Positions 33,851 to 43,711 of a stretch of 64,000 bases of DNA are shown piece by piece. Numbering within the stretch: position 1 is the first letter of the stretch; each line of letters opens with the position of its first letter. Below the pieces are notes generated by a model. The model had not been told where the DNA came from and searched no databases. It saw only the letters and a list, made by a program, of their open reading frames with translations. Made by a program: the position numbers and the translations under genes. Source of the DNA: Psychrobacter ciconiae (lineage in GTDB: Bacteria; Pseudomonadota; Gammaproteobacteria; Pseudomonadales; Moraxellaceae); NCBI RefSeq assembly GCF_904846055.1, contig NZ_CAJGYV010000001.1:992001-1056000 (forward strand), in the 5' to 3' direction.

Positions 33851-34264
33851 CTATTTGGCTGAAGGCGGTTTGCCAAATGCCAATAACACCCCATGAGCCA
33901 ACTGCAATATCATAAATCCAATGATCAGCGCCGGCGCAGATAGCGGTTTGACGATATTAAAAATTAGCGCAAATCCCAAGGCTATGATGAGCCATTTCAT
34001 CATTTGACCGCGGTACAGTTGGCTGACGATTTGTCGCCGAGCTCGATATCCTGAGTGCCAAAATACAAAGCGCGTAAACACTGACTGCGCCACAAAGCTT
34101 AACAGCGCGCCAAGAGCGGTGCTTTTGGCAACCGTTCCTGAGCTTTTCAGCCACAGAGCATCAATTGCCCAAGCGCTCAAGATGACTATCAATAGTAGCC
34201 AAGCTTGCTGCTTGCTATAAGCTTGTAAATTTAATGTTGGCTCGCGCCGTGCAGGCGTTGTCAT
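33851..34264 (-). CDS. atpI: ATP synthase subunit I (AtpI)
   Basis: 137 residues with four hydrophobic segments (about 21-38, 47-68, 86-106, 109-130). The pattern QAWLLLIVILSAWAIDALW, ALGALLSFVAQSVFTRFVFWHSG and the QLYRGQMMKWLIIALGFALIF helix are typical of AtpI, a helper in c-ring assembly. It lies 453 bases before atpB, more than usual. Confidence 0.85.
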   Translation of the reverse strand: MTTPARREPTLNLQAYSKQQAWLLLIVILSAWAIDALWLKSSGTVAKSTALGALLSFVAQSVFTRFVFWHSGYRARRQIVSQLYRGQMMKWLIIALGFALIFNIVKPLSAPALIIGFMILQLAHGVLLAFGKPPSAK

Positions 34265-34328
34265 AAGCAGTCCTATGACTTAATAAAATCATGCAAGCGC
34301 AGAAATTTTAGCTTTACCCAAAATAAAA

Positions 34329-34349
34329 CGCCCCCATTATAAGGAGGCG
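34329..34349 (-). terminator. Terminator of znuA
   Basis: On the minus strand CGCCTCC / GGGGGCG (with a T-G pair) around a 7-base loop is followed by TTTTATTTT. It lies 170 bases beyond the znuA stop and before atpI. Confidence 0.65.
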
Positions 34350-34515
34350 ACCGCGCTTAAGCAAGTAAAATATGACGTTTGTCAACTAATGATTCAGGTT
34401 GCTGATAAGGCTGTGAAATCATTAATATTCTCAACAGTTTAATCCCAGCGGCCTTAATCAAACCTTGAATTTAACTTGCCTTTTAGAGGACTATTGCGGC
34501 AGTAAATAACCAATA

Positions 34516-35391
34516 TTACGAGGCACAATGTGATATTTGCGCCGCCATGGTTGACCAACCGCTGATAAAGTCCGTTGCCCCACTTAAGTCTTCTTGTTGA
34601 GCCGTGGTGGTTACCGGTTGTAGCTTTGCGACCAAGCCTTTTTTGGGCGTGCCTTCACTAATCAGGCACATCCGCTTTTGGGGTCTGTGGTCATTGAGCC
34701 ATTTGATTTGGGTGGCGGTCGGCTCTAAATGATGATCCGTACTCAGACTTCCTGCAAAATTAAGCTTTAAGGTGGGCTCTAAATAATGATAAGCGTCATG
34801 ATACGCCCAGTAAGATTTTGCTTGTTGGTTTTGCTGGATATCTTTGACCGCTTTGTCCATATTTTTTGCAAATTTTTGAGCATTGGCGTGATAAAGCGCT
34901 TTGTTTTTGGGGTCAGCATGGCTATGGATTACCGCAAGAGCAGCAGCAAGCGCTTTTGCATTTTGCGGGTCAAGCCAGATATGCGGGTCTAAGGTATTTT
35001 TAATCGGCACGCCTTGAACATCACGAAGCGGAAAGCGATTAAAGGCGCGAAATTTAAATAAAGAGATGCTATTTGGGGCTTTGGCTAAGGTCGGGGCAAG
35101 ATTGGTTTCGAGTGACTCGCCAAACCAAACCACAAACTTGCTTTCTTGGATGGTTTTTATGTCGCTTGGACTGAGCGCGCCATGATGACCTGCCTCGCCG
35201 ACCTGCAGTATTTGTTTGGCAGGGGTCCCGCCTTTGGTAACCGCTTTACTTAAGAGCCATAAAGGATAGTTGCTGACGCTGACGCTGACGGTTGAGCTTG
35301 GCGCGGCATTTGCTGTGACAGCGCCCATCATCATTCCTACCACTACCGCTGATTGGACAGCTTTATATTTCAATAGTTGCTTGATTGTCAT
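34516..35391 (-). CDS. znuA: Zinc ABC transporter, periplasmic binding protein
   Basis: 291 residues from the ATG at 35391; the frame goes on to 35439 but MTIKQLLKYKAVQSAVVVG ... ANAAPSS is a proper signal peptide. Cluster A-I solute-binding protein for Zn(II). Likely ligands: His in GEAGHHGALSPSD, DPHIWLDPQNA, and YHDAYHYLEPT. The His/Asp-rich loop present in E. coli ZnuA is missing, giving a short protein. Divergent from zur with a perfect Zur-type palindrome between them. Confidence 0.92.
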   Translation of the reverse strand: MTIKQLLKYKAVQSAVVVGMMMGAVTANAAPSSTVSVSVSNYPLWLLSKAVTKGGTPAKQILQVGEAGHHGALSPSDIKTIQESKFVVWFGESLETNLAPTLAKAPNSISLFKFRAFNRFPLRDVQGVPIKNTLDPHIWLDPQNAKALAAALAVIHSHADPKNKALYHANAQKFAKNMDKAVKDIQQNQQAKSYWAYHDAYHYLEPTLKLNFAGSLSTDHHLEPTATQIKWLNDHRPQKRMCLISEGTPKKGLVAKLQPVTTTAQQEDLSGATDFISGWSTMAAQISHCAS

Positions 35392-35490
35392 ACGGGTTCC
35401 AAAAGTACAAAAAAGAAAATGATGCGGTCTGAGCATCACTAATATGATCGTGGTTAAGTGAGCTTAAGTTAGCCAAGCTATTTAGAAGTA

Positions 35491-35505
35491 TGTTATACTA
35501 TAACA
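35491..35505. promoter_or_regulatory. Zur box
   Basis: TGTTATACTATAACA is a perfect 7-1-7 palindrome and matches the gamma-proteobacterial Zur operator (TGTTATAnTATAACA). It lies 100 bases before znuA and 166 before zur, placed to overlap promoter -10 elements. Zinc-bound Zur would repress znuA and probably zur-znuC-znuB. Confidence 0.85.
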
Positions 35506-35670
35506 ATTAAAATTGGTATGATTAATTTGCTTAAAAAAGATGGTAAAGCGCTTAAGGCTTGTTACAATAGCGGTTTTTAAGCACTTGACTATTTTTTAAG
35601 CATTTGATTCTACAGTGTCGTTGCTGATTTTGTGATTGACCACAAAACGCGAAGATTAAAGGAGCGCTTG

Positions 35671-36183
35671 ATGACAAGCCAGCCATGTTGTGACCAGATT
35701 CATGATGTCCAGCACTTTAGTCCAACTGAGGTGGCGGCGCGGATTTCGGCGGCAAAAGTAGATTGCACTCGTCGCGGCGTTCGCTTTACGCCGCTGCGGC
35801 AACAGATTTATCAGCTGATTTTGGAGTCAACCGCCCCGATTGGCGCTTATGACTTAATTACCCAGTTGCAGCAGCTACGATGTTCAACCGGCGCGACCAA
35901 TCAAACCAAAAATGTGGCGCCGCCGACGGTTTATCGCAGTTTGGAGTTTTTATTGGCAGAAAACTTAATCCATCAATTAACGTCGCTGAATGCTTACGTG
36001 CCCTGCTGCCATCCGCGCGATAAACATACGGCGGCATTTTTAATTTGTGAGTCCTGCCAGCGGGTTCAGGAGTGTAGTAGCTTGCCGGTTCAAGAGATGA
36101 TGAGCTTTGCCAAAGACGATGCCGGATTTTTAGTGGCACGAAGCGTGATTGAGCTTGCTGGTCGCTGTAAAGATTGTCAGTAA
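35671..36183 (+). CDS. zur: Zinc uptake regulator Zur (Fur family)
   Basis: 170 residues from the ATG at 35671, which has AAAGGA 7 bases ahead; the frame begins at 35632. N-terminal winged helix (CTRRGVRFTPLRQQIYQLIL, PPTVYRSLEFLLAENLIHQL) and a C-terminal dimer domain with Cys pairs for the structural zinc (ICESCQRVQEC, and GRCKDCQ at the end). The metal region reads PCCHPRDKHTAAFLICESC. Zinc rather than iron is inferred from its neighbours znuA and znuCB and from the operator. Confidence 0.92.
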   Translation: MTSQPCCDQIHDVQHFSPTEVAARISAAKVDCTRRGVRFTPLRQQIYQLILESTAPIGAYDLITQLQQLRCSTGATNQTKNVAPPTVYRSLEFLLAENLIHQLTSLNAYVPCCHPRDKHTAAFLICESCQRVQECSSLPVQEMMSFAKDDAGFLVARSVIELAGRCKDCQ

Positions 36184-36246
36184 GCCTAAGTTGATGAGGT
36201 TAAGCTTTATTCACCCAGTTTTAGATTATTTTTAAGCCAATTTTTT

Positions 36247-37053
36247 ATGCCCAATCTTTCAAAGCGTAACTTTAGTGGTCAATCGGATGCCTCAGATGCC
36301 TTTATCTCAGATATCAGGGCAGCGTCTTTGCTGTTAAGCCTTGATAATGTCAGCTATCGCATCGATAATCAGCAGCTGCTCAGCCATATCAGCTTGGACA
36401 TTGCTCAAAATGAAACCATTAGCATTATTGGTCCAAATGGCGCGGGAAAATCAACGCTGATTAAATTGATTTTAGGGCTGATTGCGCCAACCTCTGGGCA
36501 ACTCCATGCTCACCAGCCGTTACAATTGGGCTATGTGCCTCAGCGCTTTAGCGTGCCGCCGATTTTGCCGCTTCGGGTTCAAGATTTATTAAATCAAGCC
36601 AAAAAGGGCTGGTTAACTGATGAGCAAAGGCAGTTCGTTTTGACCCACCTTGATATTTTGCCGCTGTTTAAAAAGCAGCTGCGGCATTTGTCAGGTGGCG
36701 AGACTCAGCGGGTACTTTTGGCAAGGGCGCTGTTTGAAAAGCCCAACTTGCTGATTTTAGATGAGCCGATGCAAGGTCTTGATCCTGAGTCGGAAGTTTG
36801 GTTGTATCAGTTTATCGATGAGCTGCCGGAGTTTTTGCGCTGCGCTATGGTGGTGGTGTCGCATGATTTGCACTGGGTGATGAAAGGTTCGCGCCGTGTG
36901 ATTTGCTTAAATAAGCACATCTGCTGCGAGGGTCAGCCAAGCGAGCTTGCCATTGCTCCTGAGTTTCAAAAGCTGTTTGGTCATCATTATGAGCAGCCCT
37001 ACGTTCATAAAGCCCACCACTGCGAGCACCATGCGCCGCAAGAGACCCTCTGA
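36247..37053 (+). CDS. znuC: Zinc ABC transporter, ATP-binding protein
   Basis: 268 residues. Walker A IIGPNGAGKSTLIK, ABC signature HLSGGETQRVLLARALFE, Walker B LLILDEPMQGLDPE and the switch His in VVVSHDLHWV. About 30 extra residues at the N-terminus suggest that the true start may be further in, at Leu/Met-rich positions without a better ribosome site. The C-terminal HHYEQPYVHKAHHCEHH is His-rich, often seen in ZnuC. 37 bases before znuB. Confidence 0.95.
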   Translation: MPNLSKRNFSGQSDASDAFISDIRAASLLLSLDNVSYRIDNQQLLSHISLDIAQNETISIIGPNGAGKSTLIKLILGLIAPTSGQLHAHQPLQLGYVPQRFSVPPILPLRVQDLLNQAKKGWLTDEQRQFVLTHLDILPLFKKQLRHLSGGETQRVLLARALFEKPNLLILDEPMQGLDPESEVWLYQFIDELPEFLRCAMVVVSHDLHWVMKGSRRVICLNKHICCEGQPSELAIAPEFQKLFGHHYEQPYVHKAHHCEHHAPQETL

Positions 37054-37090
37054 AATCTTATAGTCCTCATCTATCATTGGAACATCACTT

Positions 37091-37897
37091 ATGAGCTGGC
37101 TTTCAATCATCGCTCCGGCTTGGATTGCAGGAAGTATTTTGGCATTGTTGTCCGCGCCGCTTGGCTGTTTGGTGCTTTGGCGGCGGATGGCATTTTTTGC
37201 CGATGCTCTAGCTCATGGGACGCTATTTGGCGTTGGCATTGCCATTTTTTTTCAGCTGCCGCTTGGGCTTGGGATAGGGTTGGTCAGCGTTTTGGTGGTG
37301 GCGGGGTTGGTGTTTTTAGATGATGATCGGCTGCCAAGCGATGCGGTATTGTCGGTGGTGGCGGTGACCTTGCTTTGTTTGGGGCTTTTGACTTTGACTC
37401 AATTGACCAATCAGCAGGCCAACGTATTGGGGTTTTTATTTGGTAGCTTATTGGAAGTTGATTGGTCAGATTTAATCGTGATTGGCGGGGCTTGTTTCGT
37501 CGGCATTGCCATATTAGTTGGTATTTGGGACTCACAAATCAAGCTTGCCACTTATGAGCCGCTCGCTAAAATCCAAGGCATTGATCCTTTAAAACAGCGG
37601 CTATTTTTTATGGGACTGCTGGCAGGGTTTTGCGCTATTGCCTTACAAGCGGTCGGCAGTTTGCTGATCAGTGGCTTACTTGTACTCCCTGCGCTGACCG
37701 CAAGGCTTTTCGCTGCCGCCCCAAAACAAATGGTAATTTTTGCGATAATTGCCGCTCAAGTTGGGGTCACCTTTGGCGTTTGGGGCAGTGTTTGGCTTGA
37801 CATTCAAACCGGTCTGGCTATTGTGTTGATTTTAGCGCTGATGTTTCTAACGGCTTTTATAGTATCAAAAATAATTCTAAAAAAATCAGCAGCTTAA
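37091..37897 (+). CDS. znuB: Zinc ABC transporter, permease
   Basis: 268 residues with about eight membrane helices. Membrane channel of the ZnuABC importer. Family marks: GCLVLWRRMAFFADALAHGTLFGVGIA near residue 30 and AVGSLLISGLLVLPALTARLFA near residue 195. Last gene of zur-znuC-znuB. Confidence 0.96.
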   Translation: MSWLSIIAPAWIAGSILALLSAPLGCLVLWRRMAFFADALAHGTLFGVGIAIFFQLPLGLGIGLVSVLVVAGLVFLDDDRLPSDAVLSVVAVTLLCLGLLTLTQLTNQQANVLGFLFGSLLEVDWSDLIVIGGACFVGIAILVGIWDSQIKLATYEPLAKIQGIDPLKQRLFFMGLLAGFCAIALQAVGSLLISGLLVLPALTARLFAAAPKQMVIFAIIAAQVGVTFGVWGSVWLDIQTGLAIVLILALMFLTAFIVSKIILKKSAA

Positions 37898-38065
37898 TTA
37901 TTGCAATTTTGGTAAATTATGCTATAAAGCGACAATATATTCTTTATCGCTTGCAAAAATAGCATGGCGTTTGGTGCTGAATTATATGGATAGTTTTCTA
38001 TCGCGCTTTGATCGAAGCTTGAATGGTTTTGTGGTGATTCCGGCTTTTAATTTAGGATTTAGCTT

Positions 38066-38911
38066 ATGTCATTACTAACCTATCCTGTCAATTTTATTGC
38101 AACGCCAGACGGTCAGCTCAATGTGCTGCAATTGTCAGATTTACACATTGACGAGCTGTCACAGGCTGCCAAACCGACTGCCGATTGGAGCAGCTTAAAC
38201 TGCTGTCAAAGCTTTGAGAAGCTGCTTGAGCAAGCATTAAATGAACCCATTCGCTGTGATTTAATCATAGTGACCGGTGATTTGGTCAGTAAGATTTGCC
38301 CTGATATTTATAATTATATCTTTGAGGTGCTAAAAAAAACCAAGCTGCCTTTTGCTTGTATCGCAGGCAATCATGACGTCACTGCCGAAGAAGGCTGCCA
38401 CCTGCCGTTTCACCAGCGCACCTTTTTGCCCAAACCTGCCGACGAGCGCCTATTAAGCCGCCATGTGATTGAAAGCGAGCACTGGCAGCTGTTATTGATC
38501 GATTCAGCCGTTCCAGGAAAAGTCGCGGGTAAAGTCACTAGCAGTGATATTGATTGGCTCAGCCATCAGTTAACCACTTGCAACAAGCCGGCACTCATTG
38601 CCCTTCATCATCACGTCACCCCAATGAACTCAGACTGGATTGATGAGCACATCGCGGACAACGCCGACAAATTTTGGCAAAAATTGCACCAATTTGACAA
38701 CCTTCGGGTGATAGTCAGCGGTCATACCCACCAAGAGCACGTCAAGCATCAAAACGGCGTGACCGTCTATACCACGCCCTCAACGTGCTATCAGTTCAAG
38801 CCGCTTGAAGATGATTTCACCTTTGATGACAACGCCCGCCCCGGCTACCGGTGGTTGCAATTAGGCAACAATGGACAGGTTGCAAGCTGGGTCAAAAGAA
38901 TGGATACTTAA
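38066..38911 (+). CDS. cpdA: 3',5'-cyclic-AMP phosphodiesterase (CpdA-like metallophosphoesterase)
   Basis: 281 residues. The two-metal calcineurin-type motifs are complete: LQLSDLHIDEL, IIVTGDLVSK, FACIAGNHDVT, IALHHHVTP and IVSGHTHQEHV. The arrangement and length fit CpdA, which hydrolyses cAMP, but other phosphodiesterase substrates are possible. Single gene between znuB and dksA. Confidence 0.87.
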   Translation: MSLLTYPVNFIATPDGQLNVLQLSDLHIDELSQAAKPTADWSSLNCCQSFEKLLEQALNEPIRCDLIIVTGDLVSKICPDIYNYIFEVLKKTKLPFACIAGNHDVTAEEGCHLPFHQRTFLPKPADERLLSRHVIESEHWQLLLIDSAVPGKVAGKVTSSDIDWLSHQLTTCNKPALIALHHHVTPMNSDWIDEHIADNADKFWQKLHQFDNLRVIVSGHTHQEHVKHQNGVTVYTTPSTCYQFKPLEDDFTFDDNARPGYRWLQLGNNGQVASWVKRMDT

Positions 38912-39117
38912 GCGTATTAGGACAGCAGCGCTTAGCTCATAATATAAAAAAATAACCGCTTAAAAAATAGAATGCTGCCGCCTAAAAAAGCAAGGAATAA
39001 TTAAAACCAAGCCGTAAACCAAAGCTGTAATCATGCATTATTTTAAAATTTGATTCTGAGGAGTGCTGCTGCTGCAGTGCGTTTTATTGCCATTATTTGA
39101 AAAAGTAGGATACCAAT

Positions 39118-39558
39118 ATGAGCACCCTGACCACCAACCCAAACGAGGTTAAATTTGCGCCCTACGCCCCTGCAGACAACGAAGAGTATATGTCTGAGGC
39201 GCAGCTTGAGCATTTTCGTGCCATTTTACTTGACTGGAAGGAACAATTGATTGGCGAGGCGGATCGCACCAAGTCTTATATTCAAGACGAGTCCAGCGCC
39301 ATGCCAGACATCAACGACCGTGCCACTCAAGAAGAAGAGTTTGCCCTTGCCCTGCGTACCCGCGACCGTGAGCGCAAACTGATCCGTAAGATCGATAAGT
39401 CCATCGCCGAAATCGACAATGAAGAGTACGGCTACTGCGAAACTTGTGGCGTTGAGATTGGACTGCGCCGCTTAGAAGCGCGCCCAACCGCAACCCAGTG
39501 CATCGATTGCAAAACCTTATCAGAAATTAAAGAGCGTCAAAACCAAGGTCACACCTAG
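39118..39558 (+). CDS. dksA: RNA polymerase-binding transcription factor DksA
   Basis: 146 residues. Binds in the RNA polymerase secondary channel and acts with ppGpp on rRNA promoters. The coiled-coil tip acids are in PDINDRATQEEE (Asp64, Asp67), and the zinc finger is Cys-x2-Cys-x17-Cys-x2-Cys (CETCGVEIG ... CIDCKTL). Linked to gluQ as in many proteobacteria. AGGA stands before the ATG. Confidence 0.98.
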   Translation: MSTLTTNPNEVKFAPYAPADNEEYMSEAQLEHFRAILLDWKEQLIGEADRTKSYIQDESSAMPDINDRATQEEEFALALRTRDRERKLIRKIDKSIAEIDNEEYGYCETCGVEIGLRRLEARPTATQCIDCKTLSEIKERQNQGHT

Positions 39559-39582
39559 AGTTTTGCTTGCAAGCTGATTTTT

Positions 39583-39616
39583 ATAAGCGACCTTAAATTA
39601 GGTCGCTTATTTTTTT
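39583..39616 (+). terminator. Intrinsic terminator after dksA
   Basis: A 10-bp perfect stem (ATAAGCGACC / GGTCGCTTAT), 8-base loop and seven T. It separates dksA from gluQ although they are neighbours. Confidence 0.88.
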
Positions 39617-39661
39617 GCGCAAATATCTGTTAAACTTTTTATTGATATTTCAATTTTAACA

Positions 39662-40705
39662 ATGACTGCCATGCCAACCACTGACCAAAAAACAACAAGC
39701 CATTTTAAGGAGTCTTCAGTGAAGCCTACGCTGCCCATTGGTCGCTTTGCCCCCTCCCCGACCGGTGAGCTGCACTTAGGGTCACTGACCACCGCGCTTG
39801 CCAGCTACTGCCAAATTAAAGCGATTGGCGGACTTTGGCGACTGCGCATCGAGGATACGGACTTTACGCGCTGTGATTCGCAGTTTAGCGAGCAGATTTT
39901 GATCGATTTAGAGGCACTGGGGCTGTTTTGGGATGGCGATGTGATTTACCAGTCCGAGCGCACCGATATTTATAATGAGTTTTTAAATGATCAGCTTTCG
40001 CCATTGATATACGCCTGCTCGTGCTCAAGAAAAGATTTAATCAATTTTTGGCAGCAACCAAAAAACCTTAAGACCCTACCAAAAAGCGACCAAGCCCAAG
40101 CATTGCTTTATGATAATGACCCCAAAAGCGTTCAAGACGCGCTCGTTCGCAATCAGCGCTACCCAAGGCTTTGTTTAACTAAAAAACGCCCCAAAAGCCA
40201 GCACAAGCTTCGTATTCAGCTTCCGGATTTTACGATGGGATTTTTAGATGGTATTCAAGGGCTTCAGTGGCAAAACCCGCAACAAACGCTTGGCGATATG
40301 GTGGTCAAACGCGCTGATGGGATGATTAATTACATTTTGGCAGCCAGTATTGATGACGGGCTACAACATATCACGCATATCATGCGCGGCTTGGATATTT
40401 TGCCGATGACGGGCGCGCAAATCGCGATTTTGAGCGCCGCAAACTTGCCAAGCGTTGATTATTGGTATCATTTGCCGCTGATTTGTCATGCCAACGGTCA
40501 AAAGCTGTCGAAGCAAAATCTTGCCACCCCGATTGATACGCGTAACCCAAGCGCGCTGCTGCAAAGCGCACTTAAGTTATTGAAACAGCCAAGCGTTGAT
40601 AGCGATACCCCAGAGCGCATGGTGGCTCAAGCGGTCGCGCAATGGGATAATAAACCTTTGCATCAACTGCACGTGTTAAACGCGCCGTCAAGCGTTGATT
40701 GTTAA
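39662..40705 (+). CDS. gluQ: Glutamyl-Q tRNA(Asp) synthetase
   Basis: 347 residues. Attaches glutamate to queuosine 34 of tRNA-Asp. Looks like a GluRS catalytic domain without the anticodon-binding part: [19 protein letters not shown] (HIGH box), [13 protein letters not shown], and the KMSKS-like QKLSKQN. The zinc-binding CSCSRKDL segment is present. The first 24 residues are not part of the fold, and a start at Val21 (GTG 39721, with AAGGAG at 39708-39713) is possible. Its end nearly meets ftsW on the other strand. Confidence 0.94.
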   Translation: MTAMPTTDQKTTSHFKESSVKPTLPIGRFAPSPTGELHLGSLTTALASYCQIKAIGGLWRLRIEDTDFTRCDSQFSEQILIDLEALGLFWDGDVIYQSERTDIYNEFLNDQLSPLIYACSCSRKDLINFWQQPKNLKTLPKSDQAQALLYDNDPKSVQDALVRNQRYPRLCLTKKRPKSQHKLRIQLPDFTMGFLDGIQGLQWQNPQQTLGDMVVKRADGMINYILAASIDDGLQHITHIMRGLDILPMTGAQIAILSAANLPSVDYWYHLPLICHANGQKLSKQNLATPIDTRNPSALLQSALKLLKQPSVDSDTPERMVAQAVAQWDNKPLHQLHVLNAPSSVDC

Positions 40706-40714
40706 AAAAACAGG

Positions 40715-41914
40715 CTAGTAATAGCGGCATTGACTGGCATCAATTTTGGGAATTTCTTTCCAAATCTTAAGTAGCACCGCCGCCATGATTAAGCTGATGA
40801 CCATCGATGAGCCACCATAACTAAAAAACGGCATGGTTAAGCCTTTGGTCGGCATCGCGCCCATATTCATCGCCGCGTTAATCGTCGTTTGCGCAATAAA
40901 AATAATCGCAATACCAAAAGCGGTATAGCTCATGCGCATTTGCTTGTGTTTCAGGGCGCTATAGCTGATTCGCAAAGCGCAGGCAATAATCACAGCCTCC
41001 AATAACAACACTGTTAAGACCCCCACAAAGCCGAGCTCTTCACCGGTAATTGCCAATAAAAAGTCGGTATGCGCCTCAGGTAAATGCGACAGCTTTTGAA
41101 CGCTTTCACCGTAGCCCACGCCTGTAAACTCACCGCGACCAAAAGCAATCAAGCTTCGCGCTAGCTGATAATCGGTATCTTGAATGTCATCAAACGGGTC
41201 AATAAATGACAGCACCCGAGCTAGCCGGTATTGGGCAAATAAAATCGCCGCCGCCGCCAGTGAGCTTAAAATCGCCCCCAACGCAAAAAACAGCTTGTAA
41301 GGCGTCCCTGCAATATAAAAAATGGTAAATACCGTTCCTAAAATGACCACCAGCGAGCCAAAATCTGGCTGAGCAAGCAGCAACACGGTTAAAATGCCCA
41401 TCACCACCGAGATTCGTAAAAAACCGTCCCAACCGTTTCGAACCTCAAACGACCGGCGAACCACAAAATCGGCAACAAATAAAATCACCACCAATTTGGC
41501 AAGTTCAGCCACCTGAAAGTTAAGAACTCCTAAATCAAGCCAACGCTTTGCGCCATTAATCGGCGTTCCAAAAATAAGCACCGCCAATAATAAAAGCCCC
41601 GTTACCCCTAATAAGAAAAACTGGGCTCCGGTCTGGTACAACCAGCGCAGCGGCACCAAAAAATAAACCAAGGCGGCAAAAAAAAGTCCTGCAAAGACAT
41701 AAATCAGCTGCCGATTAAAAAAATACAGCTCAGGCAAATCGCGGGTCAACGCAAACGGAATCGACGCTGAAGCGACCATCAATAAGCTTAGCACTAAAAT
41801 GCAGCCCAAACTTGCCAGCAAAACAGCTTGGGCGGTTGGCCAAGATTGCCAAGGATCACCAACAGCATCGTCGGTGGTTTTTTGAAGCAAACGCGATAAA
41901 AAGGAAGTTGCCAT
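40715..41914 (-). CDS. ftsW: Peptidoglycan glycosyltransferase FtsW
   Basis: 399 residues from the ATG at 41914 (MATSFLSRLLQ). SEDS-family polymerase of septal peptidoglycan, ten membrane helices. Marks: GAKRWLDLGVLNFQVAELAKL, GRGEFTGVGYGESVQKLSHLPEAHTDFLLAI and the C-terminal TKGLTMPFFSYGGSSMVISL. FtsW rather than RodA is chosen for the KLSHLPEAHTDF loop and for murD just upstream. Confidence 0.95.
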   Translation of the reverse strand: MATSFLSRLLQKTTDDAVGDPWQSWPTAQAVLLASLGCILVLSLLMVASASIPFALTRDLPELYFFNRQLIYVFAGLFFAALVYFLVPLRWLYQTGAQFFLLGVTGLLLLAVLIFGTPINGAKRWLDLGVLNFQVAELAKLVVILFVADFVVRRSFEVRNGWDGFLRISVVMGILTVLLLAQPDFGSLVVILGTVFTIFYIAGTPYKLFFALGAILSSLAAAAILFAQYRLARVLSFIDPFDDIQDTDYQLARSLIAFGRGEFTGVGYGESVQKLSHLPEAHTDFLLAITGEELGFVGVLTVLLLEAVIIACALRISYSALKHKQMRMSYTAFGIAIIFIAQTTINAAMNMGAMPTKGLTMPFFSYGGSSMVISLIMAAVLLKIWKEIPKIDASQCRYY

Positions 41915-42080
41915 AATATTGATTACACTAAAAACAAAAGGCTTGCGGATTAAGCAGCATACAAGAAAGCCGATATTATGACTGACAACGACCATCAAAC
42001 TCAATCAAAACAAAGCATTAAGACCAGTTTTTTAACCCCAATAACACCAAAAGAGCCGCGGGGCTACGAACGTTTCAAGC

Positions 42081-43472
42081 TTACGCCGTCATGTTTTGAA
42101 CGAATTGCACAAAACAGTCGCCGCGCTCAGCAAAGCTGTTAAACTGGTCAAGGCTCGCGCAAGCCGGCGACAACAGTACCGCTTGCACCTGCGATAAGCT
42201 GCTTTGAACAATCGGCTCGATGGCTTGCATGGCATTTTCAAGGGTTTGGCAAGACTGTAAGCTGATTTCGGGGGCAAGCGAAGTTAAGTCGGCGGCGATT
42301 TTTTTGGCATCTTCGCCAATCAATAATACATGGCTTACGTATTGGTTGATCAGTGGGGCAAGCTCGCTGAAGTTTTGACCCTTACCTTGACCGCCCAAAA
42401 TCAGTAGCAGCTTACCATCTTTTGGCGCATAAACTGCCCCAAGACCTTCAATTGCCGCCATGGTTGAGCCAATATTGGTGCCTTTTGAGTCGTTAAAATA
42501 ATCCACCCATTGATGACGGGCAATAAATTGACAACGATGCTCAAGCCCTGAAAAGTTTCTGAGGCTAGTCATCATGCTCTCAAGCGGCAATCCGGCAAGC
42601 GTGCCAAGTGCCAGTGCGGCTTGGGCGTTTAATAAATTGTGACGACCTTTGATAATCAGCTCATCCGCAGAAAGCAGTTTTTTATGACCTTTTGCCAAAA
42701 AGGTTTGACCATTTTCAACTATCAGTCCAAAGTCATCACCCGTTGGCGCATCAATGCCAAAGCTTAAGCAGGGCAAGTCTTTTGCCAAAAGCGGCTTGGT
42801 CATTGGGTCATTGCGATTGATGACAGCGGACTTTGCGCCTTGAAAAATGCGCTGCTTTGCCTGATGATACCCCAGCATATCATGGTGACGGTCTAAATGG
42901 TCGGGCGACATATTGAGAACGGTTGCCACTTGCGCGTTTAAATCGGTCACGGTTTCTAATTGAAAGCTGGACAACTCAAGAACGGCAAGCTCCATATCTT
43001 CATTCTCAAGTAAATTGAGCGCCGGAATACCGATATTGCCGCCAACGCCGACGTTGATTCCGGCGTCCTTTGCCATTTGTCCGACCAAGGTGGTGACCGT
43101 ACTTTTGGCATTGGAGCCGGTAATGGCAACGATGGGCACTTGGTTGGCGTCACAAAACAGCTGAATGTCGCTGACCACCGGAATGTTTTTTGCCTTTGCC
43201 GCTTGAATTGCTGGATACTCAAGCGAAATACCAGGGCTGATGATGATTCGGCTTGCTGTTAATAATAGCGCTTGGTCAATGCCGCCAAATTTGCGTGTCA
43301 CAATACTACTTGCTAATTGTGAAGCAAGGCTTGGGGCAGCACTTTGGTCCGTGACTGCCACTTGATAGCCTCGATTTGCTAAATAATTGGCAGCAGAGAG
43401 TCCGGATTGACCAAGACCTATGACCACTTGCAGGTTTTGAGCGTTATTTGGAGCGAGGTTGACATCAGTCAT
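42081..43472 (-). CDS. murD: UDP-N-acetylmuramoyl-L-alanine--D-glutamate ligase
   Basis: 463 residues from the ATG at 43472 (AAGGA ahead). Adds D-glutamate to the peptidoglycan precursor. N-terminal Rossmann domain (VVIGLGQSGLSAANYL), P-loop VAITGSNAKSTVTTLVG, NMSPDHLDRHHDML, and the C-terminal domain with YFNDSKGTNIGSTMAAIEGL and LLILGGQGKGQNF. Precedes ftsW; the other dcw genes (mraY, murF, murG) are not near. Confidence 0.96.
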   Translation of the reverse strand: MTDVNLAPNNAQNLQVVIGLGQSGLSAANYLANRGYQVAVTDQSAAPSLASQLASSIVTRKFGGIDQALLLTASRIIISPGISLEYPAIQAAKAKNIPVVSDIQLFCDANQVPIVAITGSNAKSTVTTLVGQMAKDAGINVGVGGNIGIPALNLLENEDMELAVLELSSFQLETVTDLNAQVATVLNMSPDHLDRHHDMLGYHQAKQRIFQGAKSAVINRNDPMTKPLLAKDLPCLSFGIDAPTGDDFGLIVENGQTFLAKGHKKLLSADELIIKGRHNLLNAQAALALGTLAGLPLESMMTSLRNFSGLEHRCQFIARHQWVDYFNDSKGTNIGSTMAAIEGLGAVYAPKDGKLLLILGGQGKGQNFSELAPLINQYVSHVLLIGEDAKKIAADLTSLAPEISLQSCQTLENAMQAIEPIVQSSLSQVQAVLLSPACASLDQFNSFAERGDCFVQFVQNMTA

Positions 43473-43711
43473 AGGGCAAATCCTTATTTTGGACGAAGTT
43501 GTTAGCAAGTATTTTGGCAAAAGCAGCAATAGGCTTGATGGGTGCGATGCTTGGGCACTGGGATTAACATCATAACGGCAGCGTTCAATTTTCGGTACTT
43601 GTTTTTAGGCGCTTTATGCTATGATGCGCCTAAATTTTGTGATAAAGCAGCTTAGCAAGGCTTATTATAGGGTAAGTTTTGCCAATTTGCTTTTGATTCG
43701 ATAAGCTGAGT

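Noticed and set aside
37910..37980. Inverted repeat AAGCGA / TCGCTT after znuB
   Set aside because: Only six base pairs, a long loop and no T run, so not supported as a terminator.
39700..39740. Possible frameshift or fusion at the N-terminus of gluQ
   Set aside because: The 20 extra residues are simply explained by a downstream GTG start with its own AAGGAG.
42620..43110. P-loop of MurD reading GSNAKST instead of GSNGKST
   Set aside because: I recall the Ala variant from other gamma-proteobacterial MurD proteins, so it is not a defect.
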